Below, piece after piece: positions 16,949-25,562 of a stretch of DNA of 64,000 bases (the first letter of the stretch is position 1; each line of letters opens with the position of its first letter). A model generated the notes under the pieces. The model was given only the letters and a program-made list of their open reading frames with translations. It did no database searches and was not told the origin of the DNA. Position numbers and translations under genes: made by a program. Source of the DNA: Chitinophagales bacterium (GTDB lineage Bacteria > Bacteroidota > Bacteroidia > Chitinophagales > Saprospiraceae); assembly GCA_013297745.1 (NCBI GenBank), contig JAAFIM010000011.1:1-64000 (forward strand), written 5' to 3'.

Positions 16949-17854
16949 ATGAAAGCAAAGCTCAGCAGTTTTTTAAATTATCTACAGTACGAAAAACGCT
17001 ATTCGGAACATACTTGTGCAGCTTACAAAACCGACTTGTTGCAATTTGCTGAATTCTTGGAAATTTTTCATAAAGAACCAGATTTGGAAAATGCTCAAAA
17101 CAAACAAATTCGGGCTTGGGTGGCTTCATTGATGAAAACCGCGCACGCAGCCAGCACAACGCATCGTAAGTTGTCGTCTGTTCGTGCTTTTTTCAAATTT
17201 TTGCTTCAACAAGGGGAGATTAAAAAAACGCCCTTTGTAGGGATACATTTGCCCAAAAAAAAACAAAGATTACCCGTTTATTTGGAAGAATCAGCTACTG
17301 AAAAGCTTTTTGATGACTCCCATACTGAAATTTTTAAAGATGATTTCTCTGGCACGCGCGATTTGTGTATGCTTCAGCTGCTCTATGCAACAGGTATGCG
17401 TAGGGCTGAAATCATTGGGCTAAAATTGAAAAGTATAAATATCAATCAAGGATTATTGACTGTGTTGGGCAAAGGGAATAAAACGCGTTTGGTGCCTGTA
17501 CCGCCAGATTTGATGGAGGTTGTCAATCGTTATTTGCTTGTGCGTCAAACCAATTTTCCTAATAACGAGGAAGAAACGTTATTACTTACAGATAGGGGTA
17601 AACCTATTTATGCTAAATTTGTTTATGACAAAGTACACTATTATTTAGGTATGGTTTCTGACGCCGAAAAACGCAGCCCTCACGTGTTGAGGCATACATT
17701 TGCTACCCATTTGACCAATGCAGGGGCTGATTTGAACGCCATAAAAGAATTATTGGGGCACGCCAATTTAGCAGCAACGCAAATTTATACCCATAATTCT
17801 ATAGCAAGGCTCAAGGAAGTGTACGACAAAACCCATCCCAAAAGCAAAAAATAA
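16949..17854 (+). CDS. xerC: Tyrosine recombinase, XerC/XerD type
   Basis: 301 aa, right for Xer. The N-terminal SAM-like core-binding domain covers residues 1-90. In the catalytic domain all residues are visible: Arg in YATGMRRAEIIGLK, Lys in LGKGNKTRLVPVP, His-x-x-Arg in SPHVLRHTFATH, the GH of ELLGHANLAATQIY, and the nucleophilic Tyr in TQIYTHNS. It resolves chromosome dimers at dif. Its place downstream of rpsU and its full-length Xer form argue for the housekeeping enzyme rather than an island integrase; XerC versus XerD cannot be settled here. Confidence 0.88.
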   Translation: MKAKLSSFLNYLQYEKRYSEHTCAAYKTDLLQFAEFLEIFHKEPDLENAQNKQIRAWVASLMKTAHAASTTHRKLSSVRAFFKFLLQQGEIKKTPFVGIHLPKKKQRLPVYLEESATEKLFDDSHTEIFKDDFSGTRDLCMLQLLYATGMRRAEIIGLKLKSININQGLLTVLGKGNKTRLVPVPPDLMEVVNRYLLVRQTNFPNNEEETLLLTDRGKPIYAKFVYDKVHYYLGMVSDAEKRSPHVLRHTFATHLTNAGADLNAIKELLGHANLAATQIYTHNSIARLKEVYDKTHPKSKK

Positions 17855-17874
17855 TTTTATAAATATACTTGACA

Positions 17875-18378
17875 ATGAACAATTTAGCCGTAGAAAAAAG
17901 CAGTTTTTCGCTCAAAATACAGTTAGAAATTATCTCTTGGCTCATCACGGCATTAATTACTTATTTGGTAATTTATCCGCTGGTGAGCCATTTTGCTATC
18001 TTTCAATTCTTGGGTAGTAATATCTTTTTTGTGGTGGTATTTTTTACCTATGCTAGATACCTTTTTTTGTTGAAATACACATTTTTGGCAGATTGGCAAT
18101 GGGCAAAATTTGCCATTATCTTCGCCAGCTTGCCTTTGGGTTGGTTTTTGGTGGAAAATCTGCAAAATTTTCAGATATTTTTGGATGATGAAGGTTTGGG
18201 CAGTTTTGAAAAACATTTTAATACAGGGGTTGATTATGAACAAAAACAAACCATAATTAGTTATATGCGCCGAGAAATGATGTTTTTTGGCACAAGTGCT
18301 ATAATTGCTGTATTTTTGTTGCCTTTTCGCTTATTGATTTCTTTTTGGCGGGTATATAATAATACAGGCAAAGTGTAA
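17875..18378 (+). CDS. Hypothetical membrane protein (four predicted TM segments)
   Basis: 167 aa from ATG 17875; an in-frame TTG two codons earlier is not preferred. Hydrophobic segments lie near residues 20-40, 45-65, 75-95 and 135-155. A charged loop between the last two (FEKHFNTGVDYEQKQTIISY) precedes MRREMMFFGTSAII. No family recognised. It follows the recombinase by 20 bp and ends before a terminator, so it is likely the last gene of the rpsU transcript. Confidence 0.65.
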   Translation: MNNLAVEKSSFSLKIQLEIISWLITALITYLVIYPLVSHFAIFQFLGSNIFFVVVFFTYARYLFLLKYTFLADWQWAKFAIIFASLPLGWFLVENLQNFQIFLDDEGLGSFEKHFNTGVDYEQKQTIISYMRREMMFFGTSAIIAVFLLPFRLLISFWRVYNNTGKV

Positions 18379-18393
18379 AAAAATTATTTCTAT

Positions 18394-18426
18394 AAAGTCC
18401 TATTTTAACAAAAGGGCTTTTTTTTT
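18394..18426 (+). terminator. Intrinsic terminator
   Basis: AAAGTCC (18394-18400) pairs with GGGCTTT (18414-18420) with one G-T, followed by a T-run. Confidence 0.65.
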
Positions 18427-18453
18427 GCCTTTTTTCTGCTCAAAGTGTTTTTT

Positions 18454-18486
18454 TTTGTTTAAATCTAAAACTTATTTGTACTTTTG
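18454..18486 (+). promoter_or_regulatory. Promoter of the amino-acid dehydrogenase gene
   Basis: TTTG at 18454-18457 and TACTTTTG at 18479-18486, 21 bp apart. An in-frame TTG at 18484 lies inside the -7 box, so the ATG at 18520 is the start. Confidence 0.7.
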
Positions 18487-18519
18487 CGTCCAAATTTTCA
18501 AACGCAACTATTCATAAAA

Positions 18520-19749
18520 ATGAAAGAATTATTAGAGAAGTATAAATCCAAACAGCCCGAAATCGTTTTTGAATGGTCTGATGCAGAAACTGATGCCAAA
18601 GGCTGGGTAGTTATCAACTCTTTGCGGGGTGGGGCTGCTGGTGGTGGCACGCGTATGCGCAAAGGCTTGAACAAGGAAGAGGTTATTTCATTAGCTAAGG
18701 TAATGGAGGTTAAATTTTCCGTGTGCGGTCCTACTATAGGTGGGGCTAAGTCTGGGATTAATTTTGACCCAACCGACCCACGCCGCGAGCAAGTTTTGCA
18801 ACGTTGGTACAAAGCGGTGATGCCTTTGCTCAAAAATTACTACGGCACAGGCGGCGATTTGAATGTAGATGAGCTCAAGGATGTTATTCCTATCACGGAA
18901 GATTTAGGACTTTGGCACCCACAAGAAGGCATAGTTCGCGGACACCTCAAAGCGAACGAGGGGCAATACATAGCCGTCATTGGGCAGTTGCGTCAAGGGG
19001 TTTCCAAGTTGGTAGAAGATACCAGTTTTACCCCTTCAGTAGAGGAAAAATTGGCTGTAGCTGATTTAATCACAGGTTATGGCGTATCTGAAGCCGTGGT
19101 ACATTATTACGATTTGTATCTCAACGACAAAGTAGAAAATAAGCGGGTTATCGTACAGGGCTGGGGAAATGTGGCTTCTGCGGCTGCTTATTATTTGGCC
19201 GAAAGAGGGGCAAAAATTGTGGGTATAATAGATTTGGCTGGGGGAATTATTGACGAAAACGGGCTATCTTTCGAAGAAGTGCGCGATTTGTACTTGCACA
19301 AAAAAGGGAATAAAATTAGCTCTGATAGATTAATCTCTTTTGAAGAATGCAACCAAAAAGTTTGGAATGTGCCAGCTGATATTTTTATCCCAGGAGCAGC
19401 ATCCAAACTAATCACGAAAGCACAAATTGATGCTTTATTAGCGAATAAATTGGAGGTGATTTCTGCGGGTGCGAATGTGCCGTTTATTGACGACCAAGTG
19501 TTTTTTGGCCCAACAGCTGATTTTACCGACGACCATTGCGCTTTAATCCCCGATTTTATCGCCAATTGCGGTATGGCGAGAGTTTTTGCTTATTTGATGC
19601 AAAATAACATACAAATGACAGACAAAGCTATTTTTACCGATGTATCCAACACGATAAAAGAAGCCTTGATTGACTTGAAAAATGTAAACCCCAGCAACAG
19701 AAGCTTGTCCAAAACAGCACTGACTATAGCTTTACAAAAGTTAATGTAA
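18520..19749 (+). CDS. Glu/Leu/Phe/Val-type amino-acid dehydrogenase
   Basis: 409 aa from ATG 18520. The dimerisation/catalytic domain has GWVVINSLRGGAAGGGTRM, MEVKFSVCGPTIGGAKSGI with the catalytic Lys, and GTGGDLNVDE. The Rossmann domain has VIVQGWGNVASAAAYYLAER and ISAGANVPF late. The family interconverts an amino acid and its 2-oxo acid with NAD(P)H and ammonia. It lacks the GGGKGG typical of Glu dehydrogenases (GGAKSG instead), so the substrate is uncertain. Transcribed from its own promoter, 37 bp before the OmpA gene. Confidence 0.87.
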   Translation: MKELLEKYKSKQPEIVFEWSDAETDAKGWVVINSLRGGAAGGGTRMRKGLNKEEVISLAKVMEVKFSVCGPTIGGAKSGINFDPTDPRREQVLQRWYKAVMPLLKNYYGTGGDLNVDELKDVIPITEDLGLWHPQEGIVRGHLKANEGQYIAVIGQLRQGVSKLVEDTSFTPSVEEKLAVADLITGYGVSEAVVHYYDLYLNDKVENKRVIVQGWGNVASAAAYYLAERGAKIVGIIDLAGGIIDENGLSFEEVRDLYLHKKGNKISSDRLISFEECNQKVWNVPADIFIPGAASKLITKAQIDALLANKLEVISAGANVPFIDDQVFFGPTADFTDDHCALIPDFIANCGMARVFAYLMQNNIQMTDKAIFTDVSNTIKEALIDLKNVNPSNRSLSKTALTIALQKLM

Positions 19750-19786
19750 TACCTCAATTATTTACCATTTTTTTGTTTTTAGAATT

Positions 19787-21556
19787 ATGATTAAAAAATT
19801 AACCCAAAAAATGCTGTTGTTGTTTACGGTTTGCTGGACAGCACAGACCCAAGCACAGCTTACTGTTAATCCTACCGAAGATAGCTATATTCGCGAAAAA
19901 GATAAGGAAACTCACCAACAATGGCGCAAAGGAGAACAGCCATTTCCAGCCAAACCGCGCGATATGTGGCAATTGGGTGTGGGTGTGGGTAGCTTTTTGG
20001 TTAGTGGCGATGTCAAATCTCAATTTGGTTGGGGTACAGGTTTGCACTTGCGCAAATCTTTGGGCTACATTCTCTCCCTAAAAATGGAGTATATGTACGG
20101 ACAAGCCAAAGGGCTAAATTACCAAGCGACTACCAATGGGGCTTATCCAAGTGTAGCTCCTTTCCCTATTTCACCTGATGGCGAACGACTAATAGCTGCT
20201 GGTTTATACGATTTGAATGAACCTTTTTATGCCAATTACAAAATGAATTATCACGCTGCTTCGCTGCAAGCGGTGATTAATCTCAACAACATCCGCTTTC
20301 ATAAACCATCCAACAAATGGAGTTTGAACTGGATTTTGGGTGTGGGTGCTAACGCTTATAATACCCATTATGACGCTTTGGACAACAACGGAAACGCTTA
20401 CGATTTTGGTGGGGTAAGCAATAACCTTGACCCTGCTGTATTGGCTGACCGCCGCACTATCCGCGATAATGCAAAAGGAATTTTGGATGGTGAATATGAA
20501 ACTCAAGCGCAACAAAATGACCGCAATTTGGTCCGTTTTGGTGGTGATAAGCAGTATTCATTAACCCCTTTTGTGAATACAGGGCTAAGTTTGGAGTTTT
20601 TGGTAACACCCCGCTTGTCGATAGCGTTGGAACATCAAGTGTTTTTTACCGCAGATGACTATTTGGACGGGTTTAGCCGCAAAATAAACGGTTCTCTAAC
20701 CTCTAATTCTGATATTCCTCATTATACCAGCGTGCGTTTGGGTTTTCATATTGGCAAAAAATCAAAACGCATACAGCCGCTTTGGTTTATCAACCCGTTG
20801 ATTTATCCTAATCAAGATATAGCCGATTTAAAAAAGAAATTGGACGACGATTGGTTCAAAGACGATGACGACGACGGCGTTCCCAACAAATTGGACAAAG
20901 AAAAAGGTACAGAACCTATGGCGGTGGTGGATAGCAAAGGCCGCACCAAAGACAGCGACCAAGACGGAGTGCCAGACCACAAAGATAAAGAACCCTTTTC
21001 CCCTCCAGGTTATCCCGTCAATCAAGACGGTGTAGCCCAAGTACCCAAGCCAATTTATCCCGACCAGGTGAAAGTGGATGGGAATAAATTGATTATAGGT
21101 AACGAAAAATACGAACCCGTTTTTGACGGTTCCAAAGGCGGTGGCAATTTGAAAGATTGGTATTTGCCTATGGTGCATTTTGATTTGGATAAATACACTT
21201 TGCGCCCAGAAGCTTATTCCCAACTACAACACGTGGCTGAAGTGATGAAAAAATATCCAGAGTTGAAAATTGTAGCTTATGGACACACAGATAGCCGCGC
21301 TAGCGATGATTATAATGATATGCTTTCTTTCAATCGGGTAATGTCAGCTATTGAGTATCTCAACCAACAACACGGTATCGATAAAGGCCGCTTCATCGTT
21401 CAATATAATGGCCGCCGCAAGCAAATTATCAATAACGCCCGCCGCGAAGAAGAGCATTTTATGAACCGTCGCGTAGAGTTTTTTGTTTCTACAGGCAAAG
21501 AGTTGGGACAAGCTCGCCCCAACAATCCTAAAGAAAAAAGAAGTTGGAAATACTAA
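19787..21556 (+). CDS. OmpA-family outer-membrane protein with TSP3-like calcium repeats
   Basis: 589 aa. Signal peptide (MIKKLTQKMLLLFTVCWTAQ..AQA), then a beta-barrel-like N-terminal region (WQLGVGVGSFLVSGDVKSQF, and RLSIALEHQVFF). Residues about 350-420 are Asp-rich thrombospondin type 3-like repeats (DDDDGVPNKLDKE, DSDQDGVPDHKDKEP). The C-terminal OmpA domain binds peptidoglycan: PMVHFDLDKYTLRPEAYSQL, VAYGHTDSRASDDYN, then RRVEFFV. Such proteins tether the outer membrane to the wall; in gliding or T9SS organisms relatives belong to the PorE/Omp group, though PorE identity is not claimed. A strong terminator follows. Confidence 0.9.
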   Translation: MIKKLTQKMLLLFTVCWTAQTQAQLTVNPTEDSYIREKDKETHQQWRKGEQPFPAKPRDMWQLGVGVGSFLVSGDVKSQFGWGTGLHLRKSLGYILSLKMEYMYGQAKGLNYQATTNGAYPSVAPFPISPDGERLIAAGLYDLNEPFYANYKMNYHAASLQAVINLNNIRFHKPSNKWSLNWILGVGANAYNTHYDALDNNGNAYDFGGVSNNLDPAVLADRRTIRDNAKGILDGEYETQAQQNDRNLVRFGGDKQYSLTPFVNTGLSLEFLVTPRLSIALEHQVFFTADDYLDGFSRKINGSLTSNSDIPHYTSVRLGFHIGKKSKRIQPLWFINPLIYPNQDIADLKKKLDDDWFKDDDDDGVPNKLDKEKGTEPMAVVDSKGRTKDSDQDGVPDHKDKEPFSPPGYPVNQDGVAQVPKPIYPDQVKVDGNKLIIGNEKYEPVFDGSKGGGNLKDWYLPMVHFDLDKYTLRPEAYSQLQHVAEVMKKYPELKIVAYGHTDSRASDDYNDMLSFNRVMSAIEYLNQQHGIDKGRFIVQYNGRRKQIINNARREEEHFMNRRVEFFVSTGKELGQARPNNPKEKRSWKY

Positions 21557-21575
21557 AAAATTCACTTTTTTATAC

Positions 21576-21618
21576 AAAAAAGACAATTTAACCCTCAAAA
21601 GTTGAGTTGTCTTTTTTT
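21576..21618. terminator. Intrinsic terminator after the OmpA gene
   Basis: AAAAAAGACAA (21576-21586) pairs with TTGTCTTTTTT (21607-21617), with a further CTCAA/TTGAG pairing inside, and a T-run. Confidence 0.85.
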
Positions 21619-21635
21619 ATTGTCAAAATATAGCT

Positions 21636-21643
21636 TATTTTTG
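21636..21643 (+). promoter_or_regulatory. -7 element of the thioredoxin-SPOR gene
   Basis: TATTTTTG fits TAnnTTTG, 33 bp before the ATG. Confidence 0.55.
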
Positions 21644-21675
21644 CCACGATTTTATAACCAAATTTTTTATAAAAA

Positions 21676-22548
21676 ATGCTCAAAACGATTTTATTTATTT
21701 CCTTTTTTCTAATCGCTGGAATGGGAATTTTGATAGCCACCAAACCCGCAGGGAGTACTAAAGTAAGTTTTTCTGATTTGGATTGGTCTGCTGCCAAACA
21801 AAAAGCTGTTGATGAAAAAAAGCTGTTTTTTGTGGATTTTGATGCAAGTTATTGTATGACTTGCCGCAATATGGATAAAACTACCTTTATGGATAACGAA
21901 TTAGCCGATTATATCTCCAAAAATGTATTGGCGTTAAGTGTTGATGTGCAAGATTTTGATGGGGTGGGTTTGGCGCAAGAATATAATGTGGAAGCTTTGC
22001 CCACTATGCTTATTTTTGATAGCAAAGGCAACTTGCAGCATCGTTTTGTTGGGTATAAATCTGCCAAAGATTTGATAAAAACTTTTCAGGAAACCCAAAC
22101 CAAAACTGAACCTTTGATTACCACCCAGCCAGACCAACCTTTGAGCTATGAAGCCAATAATAATGCCAAAGCTAAAAAAATAAATGCTAACGTCTCCCTG
22201 TTTGGCCAATCCATCAATAGCATCGATATAAGTTCCCCAACAGCAGAGCCAAAACCTATTTCTGATTTGGCTACTTTGTTTGAAATTTTGGTCAAAAAAC
22301 AAGAAGCTAAAGGTTTTTCTGTACAAGTGGGTTCTTTTTCCTCCTACGAAATGGTTTTAGAACAAGCCGAAATGATGCGGGAATTGTACGAACAAAAAAC
22401 CATAGTCAATGTGGATAAATCTACTAGCCCTGTGAAATATCGCCTTTTGGTGGGTAACTTTGCAAACCGATTAGATGCCCAAAAGTTTCAAGAAACACTC
22501 AAAAAGAATAAAATGGATGGTATCGTGAAAGACCTCCAAACGTTGTAG
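21676..22548 (+). CDS. Membrane-anchored thioredoxin-fold protein fused to a SPOR domain
   Basis: 290 aa. Residues 1-22 are a membrane anchor or uncleaved signal. Residues about 33-145 are thioredoxin-like of the thiol:disulfide interchange / thioredoxin_7 kind: FFVDFDASYCMTCRNMD with a CMTC active site, and cis-Pro in VEALPTMLIF. A linker follows. Residues about 212-290 are a SPOR domain (GFSVQVGSFSSYEMVLEQAE, YRLLVGNFANRLDAQKFQ), which binds denuded septal glycan. The fusion suggests a periplasmic reductase or disulfide enzyme placed at division sites; this is inference. The gene is monocistronic. Confidence 0.8.
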   Translation: MLKTILFISFFLIAGMGILIATKPAGSTKVSFSDLDWSAAKQKAVDEKKLFFVDFDASYCMTCRNMDKTTFMDNELADYISKNVLALSVDVQDFDGVGLAQEYNVEALPTMLIFDSKGNLQHRFVGYKSAKDLIKTFQETQTKTEPLITTQPDQPLSYEANNNAKAKKINANVSLFGQSINSIDISSPTAEPKPISDLATLFEILVKKQEAKGFSVQVGSFSSYEMVLEQAEMMRELYEQKTIVNVDKSTSPVKYRLLVGNFANRLDAQKFQETLKKNKMDGIVKDLQTL

Positions 22549-22552
22549 GAAT

Positions 22553-22605
22553 AAAAAAGCTAAAAATTTGATGCATAATTTGTGTATCAAATTTTTAGCT
22601 TTTTC
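22553..22605. terminator. Long-stem bidirectional terminator
   Basis: AAAGCTAAAAATTTGAT (22556-22572) pairs perfectly with ATCAAATTTTTAGCTTT (22586-22602), with A-run before and T-run after. It separates the thioredoxin-SPOR gene from the restriction operon. Confidence 0.85.
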
Positions 22606-22640
22606 GTATAATTGTAATTTTCTAATAATTAAAAAATCCA

Positions 22641-25556
22641 ATGGCAGTAGAAATTAAACAATTCCAATACGAGGTTCAACCTTACCAAGAAAATTGTATC
22701 GATAACATAGTAGCTATTTTTCAAAAATTAGCTGAAAAGCAACCTTTTGCTGATGTGTTTAAATCTCATTATGGTTCAAATGGTTATCCTTTTCTTATTA
22801 AAGAAGATAGCAAAAATATTGATGTGATGATGGAAACAGGCACAGGCAAAACATTTACTTTTCTTAAAACTATTTTTGAATTGAATAAAAGTTTAGGTTA
22901 TAAGAAATTCATTATACTTGTGCCCACTGTGCCCATACGCGAGGGTACAAAAATAAATTTAGAAGATACCAAAGACTATTTTAAAGCTTTGTACGCAAAC
23001 GCAAAGGAAAAAGTAATCGAATCTTTTGTTTATGAAAGTGGAAATATTGCGGCAGTGAAGGGATTTATTAACGCAGCGCAGTTGTCTGTATTGGTGATGA
23101 CGCCTAGTTCTTTTGATAAAAAAGAAAATATCCTTAATCAACATTTGGATAGGGAGATTCACGCCCCTGAATTATTTATCGCTAATGAATCTCAACCCAA
23201 AACGTATTTAGACTGCCTTAAATGCTTAAATCCTATAGTGATAATGGACGAACCGCATCGTTTTGACGGCGACGCGTTTAAAAAACACTTTGCAGGTTTT
23301 GATAATTATTATTTACGCTTTGGTGCGACTTTCCCCAATAAAAAGGATAGTTTAGTTTTGTCAAATGTAGCATATTCTTTAGATAGTATTTCTTCTTTTC
23401 GCCAAAATTTAGTTAAAAAAATAGTCGTTTATACTCAAGATGTGGTCGCAAAAGTGGATACGCTTACAGCTATTGAAAATGAAAAAGCTATTATTAGCCG
23501 ATTCCATAACGGCTTTTTATCAATACAAAAACTTAATAAAGGCGAAATTTTCAACGGTGTAAACATCAAAAAAATAAATAAAGATAGCCTTGTTTTGGCA
23601 GACGGCACGATTGAAAAAGTAGATTACTCGCTTTCCGATGATGCGCTCAAGGCGATGATTAACCAAACGGTGAAAATTCATTTAGAAAAAGAAAAAGACT
23701 TATTTGAGCAGGGAATTAAAGCACTTTGTCTGTTTTTTATTCCTAGCGATATAGGTTTGTTTCGGGGTGAAAATCCAAAGATTAAAAATATCTTTGAGGA
23801 GGAATACACACGCCAAAGAGCCGAATTGATAAAAAAATTACCCATTGATTCAGGTTATTTGACTTATCTACAGAAAGATTTTGATACAGCTGGGCTTTTA
23901 CAAGTTCATAAAGGTTATTTTTCGGGCGATAAGGGAAAAAATGCAGACGATAAAATTAAAGCAGGCGTGGATGAAATTTTGAGAGATAAGAAAAAATTAT
24001 TATCTTTTGAAAGCCCCACTCGTTTTATTTTCTCTATTTGGGCACTACAAGAGGGTTGGGATAATCCCAATGTTTTTACCATTTGCAAGTTGTCTAACCA
24101 AGGCAGCGAAAATTCAAAACTGCAACAAATCGGGCGTGGGCTGCGTATTTGCGTTAATCAAAATTTGCAACGCAAGACAATGAAAGCCTTAAACGACGAC
24201 CAAGAACAATTTTGGCAACTCAATAACTTAGATGTTGTTGTTTCCAATAAAGAACAAGGCTTTGTTGAAGAGATTCAAAACGAAATTTTGAAAAACTCGT
24301 TGGTTGTGGCCACCACTTTTACCGAACAAGAACTTAAAAAACTACTTAAAGAAAAAGGTAATTTTGATGACGCTACTGTTCGTAAACTTTTTAAAACATT
24401 GGACGCGGGGGAACTGATTGTATTTAAACAAACTATTGACGGCGTGGATATTTTTGAAAAATCGCCCAACTTTACGCCGTTGCTTAAAGACCAAAAATTA
24501 CCGCCCGAACAAGAAAAAGTCTTAGCGGATTTATTCGCCACAGATGTAAATGCTTACATACAAAAAGCTGAAACCAAAAAAACGAAAAAGAAAGTTTTTA
24601 TCAAAGCTTCTTACGCAAAAGCATTTAGAGAACTTTGGGCTACTATTCATAAAAACGCTTTTTATGTTTTGGATACTTTGGACGAAGTGGGCGAAAACCA
24701 ACTTGTTCAAAATATAAAAACAGAGATTGAAAAGCTTAATACCGCTGGAATTTTTCTCAATACAGTACGCGCTGAACTTCACGTCAATAAAATAGACAAA
24801 GAGGATGCTATTAGCAAACAAACCACCGCATCTGTAAGTTATATCCAAAAAATGGATTATTTGGAATTGGTGCGCGATATATCCCACCACACCAAAACGC
24901 CTATTACGTTTGTTGTCAAAATTTTTAACGCTTTGGATAGCAATTTTAAAAAGAATATATCTGCTAATCCCAAACAGGTTCAAGCCGAAATAATAAAAAT
25001 TATTCGCAACCAATTGGTTAGTACCATTAACGCAAAAGTTAGCTACCAAGGTATTGACGCTACAGTTCTACCTAATGTCTTTCACAAAGACGCAGAAACT
25101 AACCAATTTTACCTAACAGCGGGCAGCACAGGCAGATTTCAAAAAGATATTAGTGGCGACTTTTCGCTAAAAACCAAATGGCTTTTTGAAGAGGTGATAG
25201 AGTACGATAGCGATTTTGAGCTGGAAATTGTAGAAAAAGACCCTGATATTCAAAATATCCAATTTTTTGGTAAATTACCCAAATTAGAAATTCAAACCCC
25301 TTTGGGCAAATACAATCCCGATTTTTGCTATGTCGTGCAAAATAATGAAGGTTCAAAACTCTTTCTAGTCGTAGAAAGCAAAGGTTATGCAACCGCTACC
25401 GATATACCCCAAAACGAACTGGCTAAAATTAATTTTGCCAAAAAATACTTTGAAGCACTCAACGCATATTATCAATCCCAAAACTCAAACGTCAAAATTT
25501 CTTTCCAAGAACGTATCAACAGCACAACTTTAGCCGCTTTGATACATAACACCTAA
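22641..25556 (+). CDS. Type III restriction enzyme, Res subunit
   Basis: 971 aa, the normal Res size. Helicase domains: Walker A METGTGKTF (residues about 65-72), DEPH motif II (VIMDEPHRFDG), then QEGWDNPNVFTICKLSNQ and motif VI QQIGRGLR. The C-terminal PD-(D/E)XK endonuclease is intact: GKYNPDFCYVV and LFLVVESKG. Res uses ATP to communicate between two inversely oriented sites and cuts DNA together with Mod. It is followed 6 bp later by mod. The order res then mod is the reverse of the common mod-res arrangement. Located between a terminator and tRNA genes. Confidence 0.93.
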   Translation: MAVEIKQFQYEVQPYQENCIDNIVAIFQKLAEKQPFADVFKSHYGSNGYPFLIKEDSKNIDVMMETGTGKTFTFLKTIFELNKSLGYKKFIILVPTVPIREGTKINLEDTKDYFKALYANAKEKVIESFVYESGNIAAVKGFINAAQLSVLVMTPSSFDKKENILNQHLDREIHAPELFIANESQPKTYLDCLKCLNPIVIMDEPHRFDGDAFKKHFAGFDNYYLRFGATFPNKKDSLVLSNVAYSLDSISSFRQNLVKKIVVYTQDVVAKVDTLTAIENEKAIISRFHNGFLSIQKLNKGEIFNGVNIKKINKDSLVLADGTIEKVDYSLSDDALKAMINQTVKIHLEKEKDLFEQGIKALCLFFIPSDIGLFRGENPKIKNIFEEEYTRQRAELIKKLPIDSGYLTYLQKDFDTAGLLQVHKGYFSGDKGKNADDKIKAGVDEILRDKKKLLSFESPTRFIFSIWALQEGWDNPNVFTICKLSNQGSENSKLQQIGRGLRICVNQNLQRKTMKALNDDQEQFWQLNNLDVVVSNKEQGFVEEIQNEILKNSLVVATTFTEQELKKLLKEKGNFDDATVRKLFKTLDAGELIVFKQTIDGVDIFEKSPNFTPLLKDQKLPPEQEKVLADLFATDVNAYIQKAETKKTKKKVFIKASYAKAFRELWATIHKNAFYVLDTLDEVGENQLVQNIKTEIEKLNTAGIFLNTVRAELHVNKIDKEDAISKQTTASVSYIQKMDYLELVRDISHHTKTPITFVVKIFNALDSNFKKNISANPKQVQAEIIKIIRNQLVSTINAKVSYQGIDATVLPNVFHKDAETNQFYLTAGSTGRFQKDISGDFSLKTKWLFEEVIEYDSDFELEIVEKDPDIQNIQFFGKLPKLEIQTPLGKYNPDFCYVVQNNEGSKLFLVVESKGYATATDIPQNELAKINFAKKYFEALNAYYQSQNSNVKISFQERINSTTLAALIHNT

Positions 25557-25562
25557 ACTACT

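Noticed and set aside
16949-17854. Xer recombinase as a phage or island integrase
   Set aside because: It is a full-length Xer beside rpsU with normal composition, fitting the housekeeping chromosome-dimer resolvase.
18484-18519. Upstream TTG start for the amino-acid dehydrogenase
   Set aside because: It overlaps the TACTTTTG promoter element, so it is likely upstream of or at the transcript start.
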